Below are positions 11,601 through 20,600 of a stretch of 64,000 nucleotides of DNA, one piece after another. A program made the position numbers and the translations under genes. Within the stretch, counting starts at the first letter, position 1. Each line of letters starts with the position of its first letter. Origin of the DNA: Micrasema longulum (taxonomy: Eukaryota; Arthropoda; Insecta; Trichoptera; Brachycentridae); the NCBI GenBank assembly GCA_022494885.1, contig JAGVSM010001124.1:124001-188000 (forward strand). The letters run 5' to 3'. The notes below the pieces were generated by a model that saw nothing but the letters and a program-made list of their open reading frames with translations, ran no database searches and was not told the DNA's origin.

Positions 11601-14600
11601 CGATCTCTCAGGCGAATGTGTGGTAAAACTATGTACGATAGATGCACAAATGTTGAGATCCGTACATTATGTAAGGCTGAGACAAGCATTATCGACAAAA
11701 TCAAGAGAGGAGCTCTGCACTTGGGTTTGGACATGTAGAACGAATGGACAGCGAAAGAACGGCTAAGAATATTTACAATGCGAATGTTGATGGATGCAGA
11801 AATAGAGGAAGACCGAGAAAGACATGGCATGACCAAATCCAACAAATACTTTAAGATGGACATGTCAAAAGTCGGAATAATCGGCACGCGTGCATGAGAA
11901 GATGTACGAATGTAGAGGAAGCTAGATCTGTATGCAAAGATAGAGTGTTGTGGCATTCTATCCTCTCTGCCTATCCTTACGGAGAAACGGCGTGATGGTT
12001 TGTTTTTTTGTTTGTTGTTTAATTAAAATTGTAGTATCCTAACGATATTTGTATACATACTGTTTGTTTACCCAATAAAATAAATAAATCAATAATTTTC
12101 AAATACTATAATTTCTTTAATGAAGTGACCCATGCCGAGAGAACATTTTACAAAAATTATATTTATTTTTTAACTAATAAGAAAAATAATAAGAAAAATA
12201 AGACAAATAAACTTCCCTCTCGCTATTCTTATACACACATTTAGTGGTGCAGTAGTGCAGTAGTGCAATAGTGCAGTAGTGCAGTAGTGCAGTAGTGCAC
12301 GAAGGCAAGAGGATTACTCCGCCGACGGCAAATCTAAGTCAACCTCGCCGGAAATCAAACATTACAGCGTAAGAAATTTAACACTAAGAAACAAAACAGT
12401 CATTCTTTAGAATTAAATAAAGGGTTTCGTGAGAAAATTACGTACAAGATTGAATGCACGAAGATAAATCGGTCTAACTGCACACCATATACAAGATCCC
12501 GAGCATTTCGACACATATGAAACTGACGTGTACGGCGAATGCACGATTCGTGCATCCCAAAAAGACTAATGAGCGGTCGCCCGGGCAGAAGGAGATCAGC
12601 GGGAAGACCCAGGCTGAGATGGGAGGACTGATGTCACCGCGTCCTTTCTCACGAAAGGACGCGGTGCAGCTTCTCCGGGCGATGGACGGACGCAGCCGAA
12701 AGCGAAAGTTGCAGCTGACCAAACTCGATACGAGCTGCAGCGCCACGAGGGAGAGAAGGAGATCGTAAGAGGAGTAAAGTACGGTATTACTTACGGGAAG
12801 GGTGTCCGGCAGGTTGATATTGGCACCCTGAAGGTCCTTAGCGCACGACGAGTACTTCCCCACCAGTCTTTCATTCTCTATCTGCAAACTGAAACACAGA
12901 CGGAGTGCTATCGCAATATGCATACTGTGGAGATGGTGATGGTACCTTTACCAGGATATATTGTGAATTAAATTAATAAATAAGAATAAAAAGGTGGAGT
13001 ATTTAACTTTTTAATAGCTACTCCGGGGTCAAAATCCTGAAAAGGAAATCGAGCGAAGGTAAGTCCGCCTAGTAGCGTTTGCCTACCACACTTGAGGTTC
13101 TGGGTGTGATTCTTGGCAGGGTGGACGTGAAATATTGTATTTAAAGGTGTTTCAATGCGGCAATGAGGAATTTCAGTTCGACCGGAAGTTTTGGATGCTA
13201 AAAATGTTTCGCTCACCTGTCGACGATACATTTGTTCGGTACGTCCGAGAAGTAGCTCCTTATAAAAGTAAATAAATGTATGGAGAAAACCATAAACTAA
13301 AATGTCACCGAGTACATCCGAGATCTCGCTATTTCCGTGATCGTTGTAACCAAGTTCGACTGTGCTTGTAATTGTTTAATGTTTAACTAACTAACTTTCC
13401 AAAAAAGAGACTAGCTCTTGTGCTCGGAGACTCTTATTTATTTATTATTTATTATTTGACACTTTATATACATTTACAATTTATATACATATAAGGGCGG
13501 ACATATTGCCTTAAGGCAGTTTCTTCCTATCTACCCAAACCGTTTAGTTTGAGAAAATTACAAGTACATGGACATATTGAATCTTACAATTTTATACAAA
13601 ATTAAAAACAAAGATTAAGAAAATATATAAAAAATGAACCCCTTAGTATAAAGACAGGAGAGGGGATGGCTCTTGACTTTTGACTTACACTGTTATATTT
13701 ATTTAGTGATTTGAAGTTATATAATTGAATTAATACAGTTTTTACATGTTTACTTTAAGTTTATAGATAGAAATATAGTCCAAAATATACTAATTATTAC
13801 TTAAATCGATCGATCTCTACAAATTCAAATGATGCTTTTTTAAAAATTCTACAAATCAAGGGGATATCATGAAAAGGAGCCAGAGCGCCGGTTTCAACTT
13901 TTTCACCCTTTAAAGCAGTGCCGATGTGTCATATTATATATTCAGATTTGTCTTTAAAATACAATCACATTTTTATTTTCAGGAATAAAAATAAGCACCT
14001 GTCCAGCCTCTCCTGCAGCGTCTCGCGGTCTACTGTCAGACGCGTGAGGCTATCCAGCAGATCCGCGTGCGCAGCGCGCACGGCGCTCGCGGTGGCCTGC
14101 AGCAGAGCGTCCGCATGCGCCACGCGACCGCTCAACGCCGCGCCCTGATCACGCGCCGCGTCGCGCGCCGCTCGCCACTCGCCCAGTGTGTCGCGCCGCA
14201 GCAGCGCCTCGCGCTCCAGCTCCTCCACTGCCTGGGGGTAATTAAAATACGACTGTTTTATATTTTTGAAAATAAATACAAAGACATTTGAGTGAGTAAA
14301 TATCAAAAACGCCACTGTCCAAGAACACTGTTTTTGGGAAAACCAAAAAACCAGTAGTGAAAAGACTATTTACTTCAAGTTCAACGTGCACATTGAACTT
14401 AAAATTAATAGTCTTTTCGCTATTTATTATACCACATAAAAGTTGCACATTGAACATATTTTAATTCTTCTTCTTAGAGGTGGGGGTCAGTGCTATGCAA
14501 GCTCCTACATCACTGCGACCTGTAAAGATCTATCGTGACGGATCCCCGTGAATAGTTCTCGCCCTCCGAGCCGTGTCTATAAAGAGCCTGGCTACTGTGT

Positions 14601-17600
14601 GAAAAGCTAGAGTTCTCATTTTGCTAAATCCCTTCCAAACCCAAATCCGTAAGGTATAGGGCTATTAGGTAGGGGGCGAGCATTATCATCCTCAGGTTGA
14701 ACCGGTGGTCCCTCGAGAACGAGGCGTCTTTCATGATGTAAAGCTTCACATTTACATAGAATGTGTATAGGTGTTTCCTCATCAGCACTGCAAAACCTAC
14801 GTCTAGAAGTTTCGGAAAGGTTCATTTTAGCAAGGTGTTTGTTCAATTTGCAGAGCCCTGGGCGGGCTCCAACCCTCATTTGATTTCAGCTGAGCTTTAT
14901 TTGGTCAAAGGTAAAAGAGTGCCCCTTTACCAATTTTGTTGATTTACTCCGACTTAGAAAAAACTTAAAACTTAGACAAAAATTCTAGAAAAAAAGTTTT
15001 ATTAAGCATTAAGAATGAATAATTACCCTCTTGAGAGACACCTCCAGTTTGTTAGCTTTATCCAGGTAGCCTTTAGACTTAGCCTGCTCCGACACCAGTT
15101 GGGCCTCATAATTAGCGCACATGTCACATACCTCCCCAAGTTCTTCTGAAAAATATATCATATAAAAATATACAAGGATTATTTTGGGAAGGGGCAGTCT
15201 CTGCTCGTGGCGCAGTTTGAAAAACTCAGAAAGAAATGCCACAGTTTCCGAAACTTGAAAACAGAGATTCCAAACACAAACGTCGCGGCCCATTTTCTAT
15301 TACTCAAAAGGACCCAATCTCGGTACATTAAAAGCACTAGGACTTACATCGTTGGAAGAATGACGGGATAGAGGTGACTTGATAGGAACTTTTAAGATAC
15401 TAAATAATTACTGTCTGCCAAAATCCCAGCACAAATTTAGAGGGCCATAACTGGAAAATCTATCGTCCCCAATTCCATATTAATCCCAAGATAAACTTCC
15501 CTTCCAGCAGGGCGGTTTCAGGCTGGAATAAATTCCCAAAACTTAGCGGTCCATTCCGTTTCAGTCGACTGGTTCAAATACCATTTGGACGCTTTTTTGA
15601 AGGAAGAAGAACACAGACAAAAAGCAGTACACGAGATATAGGCGCACCAGAAAAGGTCTGCCTATAACAAATAACAATAATATTAAGAGCATGCCGATTA
15701 GCCGATTAAATAATACAATTGGCAAAATACATTAACCCGCAAACCAGCGACTTGTTAATCGGCGCCTATTGATCTTCTGGCAAGAGGGTCTAAATATTAT
15801 GTTTATGTGTTTTTATAAATCCAAATATTGTATAAGTAAGAACAGATGAAAGTGGAAAAGCAGCAGTCAGCGTTTATACGTGTATGATTCATATCATTAA
15901 TTGTAGTGCTTTCACACTTATAGATTACGCAGACGGGGTATAGTCTAAGCTTATAACCGAGTTTCACAATTTAAACCTGCAATATGCCAGCGGGTACCCT
16001 GCAAGACATCGTACCCTCCCTTTTTTATATTCGGTAGTATATAGATCGGGTTGTGGTCCTGTGGCTAGTGTCTCGGACTCACGGACCAAAGGTCTGTGGT
16101 TCGAATCCCACTCTACCCCAACTTGATTCCATTTTCTAATAGTGAGTTATTTACAACTCGTTGAAAATGGCCCTCAAAATTAAATATTTGGGTAAATCAT
16201 AAGAACGCAAATATTTATTTTTTTCAAATAAAAATAAAAATATTGATAAAAAAATTTGGAAAAAGTGGAAAAAACGTTTAAACAGAAAGATATCCTTTTA
16301 GGTATGCTAGGTATCACAAGTTTGCGGGTCAGAAGGAGCATTGCCTTGCTTATGATAGCCTTTTAACTTCTGAACGGGTTAATTTACCGGTGTTGATGCC
16401 TGTGGGGAGAATGATTGGTCTGTTGAACAGCCTACCGAGAGAGGTGGATCTTTTCCATGCTGGGATTACCAGTTTTAGGCTCTTCCTCTCTAGCTATGTA
16501 TCATTGTGTCACTAGTGACTTATTCGTCTTTGTTTACTATTGTTTTTATGGACCTTAATAATCTATTGTGCTTTATTTATTATGTTTTTGTAGATACCTA
16601 ATTATATCACCTATGTACATTATAATTGGCAGTAGTGCTGTATTGTACATTTAAATAAATAAAATAAATAAATGTGGATGATATATTTGTACTTAAAACC
16701 AAATAAAAATGTTTAATACCTTTACTAGAAGACCTCATAGAGTCGGAAGTTCTGGATGTGTGCAGTTTACCCTCGCTTGCCTGAAAAAAATATTTTACAT
16801 TATTTACATTCTTCTAAAATCAAACTTAAAATAACAATTCAAATGGATCACACAATAGTATATTACAAATCTATTTTTTAAGTATAAAATAAATAAATCC
16901 AAACATAACTAAAATTGTAAAATGTCTTCCTCGGCAAGGGCTTTTCCAATGAGGAATACATTTTTTAAATCAATTATACAGGATGTTCTTTAAACCCTGT
17001 CACATCCGAAACCACGATGATCAGTATGAGCGAGAAGACAAATTGGCACATTAAAATAAATTTTTAGAACAACTAAAATCTTTCAAATAAACTAATGGTT
17101 GCTTACTTCTGCAGGGAAGATACGAGGAGGGAGAAGGGGGGAGTCTGATACACCGTCAACCTCGCGGCCGCACCTCCCCCCCCCCCGCTTCTTCCCTGCA
17201 GAAGTAAGCAACCATTTGTTTTTATTTAAAAAAAAAAAAAATTAAATTTTCTTCATTCTAAATATTTTTTTAAATATGCGAATATGTCTTCTTGCCCCTA
17301 CTAATCATCATGGTTTCGGATGTGACAGGGGTTAAAGAACACCTTTATAATGTATCCTGGTAAAGTATTAAATCAATAAATGTACATTTTTAGGTCTTCG
17401 TAGATGACCCCTGTCTTGCAGAATATATTCAGAATGGGATATCCAAGGCATTTTTATTATTTTTTAATGATCGGTTATATCACATAATCACACGTTACCA
17501 ATCTTTGTTAAAAAAGAATCACAATACCAAAAAGTCGAAATTTTGGCTTCCAACAATTTTTTTAAAAATAGAAATATAGTGCCCATTCGATAAACCCAAA

Positions 17601-20600
17601 TATTTGAATTTTGAGGTAAGTCGAAAATAACTGCGCTTGAAAATGGGATCGAGTTGTCGTACAGCAGGGTTCAAAGCTCGAAACGCTATCCGCGAGTCCG
17701 CGACTCTACCACTACCACGGAACTAAAATCGGATTCTAAATATTTTAATCATTTAATGAGTCTCTCGATTATACATCAAATTTCCATGCATTTTTTTCTA
17801 CACATGCATAATATTCAATTTAACAAGTTTTTAGTGAACGAAATGCTAATCATATGTTAGGAAAAGAAAAATGAACAGTGGTTGGGAATTCGCTCTACAA
17901 AAATCTACCTAGAGAGAAAGAGCATATTTCGATAAGAAAGATTTCATATTAGAAAGATCATATTTCCTCAGTTCATTATTATTTCTATGTAGCTCGTTAA
18001 CATAGATACGAGACTAGCTGTCAGCTGTTAAAAATTTTCAAAATGTACTTAAAAATATTACAACTTTATGTTTATTCCATAAATTTAATTGTATTCAGGA
18101 ATGAAACGATAAAATTAAAAACTTTTTTAATTGTGAAATCGTTTCCTGACTTGAAAAGTGCTACTTTTTAGATGTAATTTTTAGAAGTACTATATAATGT
18201 GTATTACATGATTTGTAAAATGTGTCTGTTAGTAAATAGTAATTGAGAGTTAGCCTGTAGATAGGCCTTATTTAAAAAATATATATATTTAAGTATAATG
18301 TACAGCGCCCTTGAAGTGATTACTCACGAAAACGGCGCTATAAAGATTGTTGAAATTTATTATTATTATTGTGTCTGTTTTGTTTTTCGCGGTTGTAGTG
18401 CAATTAAGGCATTATTTCACCACAAACCATTGTGTGTCGTGCTGTCTTATGATGAAAGTTCATTAGAGAATGGAGGCGCAGAAAGCAATCACACATGAAT
18501 TGAAATGCAATTTTCTTTGCGCTAGTAACGTGTCTATTTAATTTCAATTTTAATAAGAGATCTACATTTGAATGAAAGAGTTGTGACTACATATTAACAC
18601 ATACATACAGTGTTTAGCAATACCACCTCTAAAATTGGACATCAGGGAGTATTTCAAATTCAAGTATTCATATATTATATCTTATAAATAGTGGTGAAGG
18701 TGTGAATTATTACGATTGAAGAGGAATAATTATAAAGATAGTGTGAAGCGTATTAAGTAGATAGTCAGCCTAACCTGGTTGGCTTGCTGGAGCTGTGTAT
18801 CGGTTTCCCGCAGCTTGTCCTTCAGAACCGTTATCTCCTCCTCGAGAGGAACCACCAGAGATCTCAACACGTCGGCGTCTTCTTGGGCCTAAGGAAGTGT
18901 TAGCACACTGTTAGGGTTTCCACGGATCTCGTTAAATTCGACTTTATACCTTCTCTCTATACAAAATACATTTTTACTAAATTGTGACTTAAGAAGTTCT
19001 ACTATTTATATCCCTATACTTAAGACATTACGTGATCCCTAGAATGAAAACAATTATTTTCTTTTCCAAAGTAGTATGTTTAATTCAAAAGGAATACTAA
19101 AGTTAAGTGATTAATTAATTATATATCTAATTAAGTATTAACATGCTTTCAGTTTAAAAGGGTAAATCAAAAATAAAAACTAGCACTTCTAGACAATCAT
19201 ATTTATTGAAAATGCTCTGATTTCATTAAAATTACAATTTTACAATACTATTTTTAAAATTGATTTAAAAATACTATCACAATTTATTTATATGTAAAAT
19301 AAGACACATTACATAATGTTTAATTTATATTTTGAGATATAATTTTTGAAAGCGTAACAGACAAAATACCAGCCATTTTAAATAAAGCAAAAAAAAGTTC
19401 TTTTGTTTTCATTTTATAGTCTTAAAATGTTCTTAATTCAAAACTTGGTAATACCATTGCAATAAAAATATTCTAGTAAACATAATATTATTATTTATGA
19501 AAAGTACTTACTTACAATAAAAATAAACCTGGGATTATCATTTTTATTTCAGCAATGTATTAGATTCTGTTTGATACATGCAGTCTATAAATTGATGTGA
19601 AATTCAGTAGGATTATACTAGAATTAATATGTTGCCTTCACAAACAATGTTACCTGATTTATGGAAGGGGGTCGGGTTAGGGGAAGGACTCACTCTCTAG
19701 CTTTACACTCGATCGCAGTTGGATACTGACATATTTGTTTACCTTCTTCATGGAATCCTCTAGTGACTCTTGGCAGTTTGGATCCGTGCCGAGTTTTCGT
19801 GCTATTCTCTTTGTCACGGCGTGGACTAGAGCGGAAGGCGCTAAAGAAATATCCTAACAGACAAAAATTCAAATAGTGATGCCAATATTTAATTTAAATA
19901 TTAAAAATAAAATGTATAAAAATATATCCATGGGCAATCACATAAGTCAACTTTTTCAATTGTTTTTATTTGCTCATCTTGTAGTTTGTAACGATGTGCA
20001 CACGTGTTCCAAAACATGTAAGTCAAATAAAGTTATTAAGGATAATATACGTACATACTTTATTACAAGAGATAAATTTATTAGTTACCGGCTACAAAAA
20101 AGTTTTCCCGAAGAAAAACCTTTTCAAAAATTATTCCTTAAACGACATAACATCGAAGAGTAATCACCTAACTATGTATTCCCGATTTTTAGCCATGATC
20201 CAATTCCTATAAGTTTGGAGAAAAAAAGGGCATTCATTCAATGTTAGATTTGATTCCCACAAAGTTTGAGACACAAAAAACTGTCTCTTGAAGAGCAAGG
20301 CATTTTGACTTATGTGATTGTTTCCCCCAATAATAATAATTATAATAATAATAATATTTGGCTGATTTATATAGCGCCAGTTTTGTGAAAAATCACCTCA
20401 AGTGCGCTTTACAGTTGCAAACTTACATTCTAACTAAACTCAAGTGACATATTATATTTTCTGATTTAAAATTGAGGGCATGATAATCTAAAAAAGTGAG
20501 ATTTTAGTTGGGATCTGAACTGACTGGGACTGTCGATGATTCGTATGTTTGAAGGCAATTGGTTCCAGACAGACAGCCGGCAACGGCAAAAGCACAATCT

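Noticed and set aside
11507..11956. 149-codon minus-strand frame
   Set aside because: Antisense shadow of the LINE reverse-transcriptase fragment.
12474..12923. 149-codon minus-strand frame as a separate gene
   Set aside because: Only 12795-12888 is exon-like; the rest reads through donor GTAAGT into intron.
16044..16120. tRNA gene
   Set aside because: Acceptor stem pairs at only about five of seven positions and the SINE-B body follows directly.
19842..19853. alternative acceptor TTTAG for rabaptin exon 5
   Set aside because: It would break the reading frame after exon 4; the upstream GTTAG keeps phase 0.
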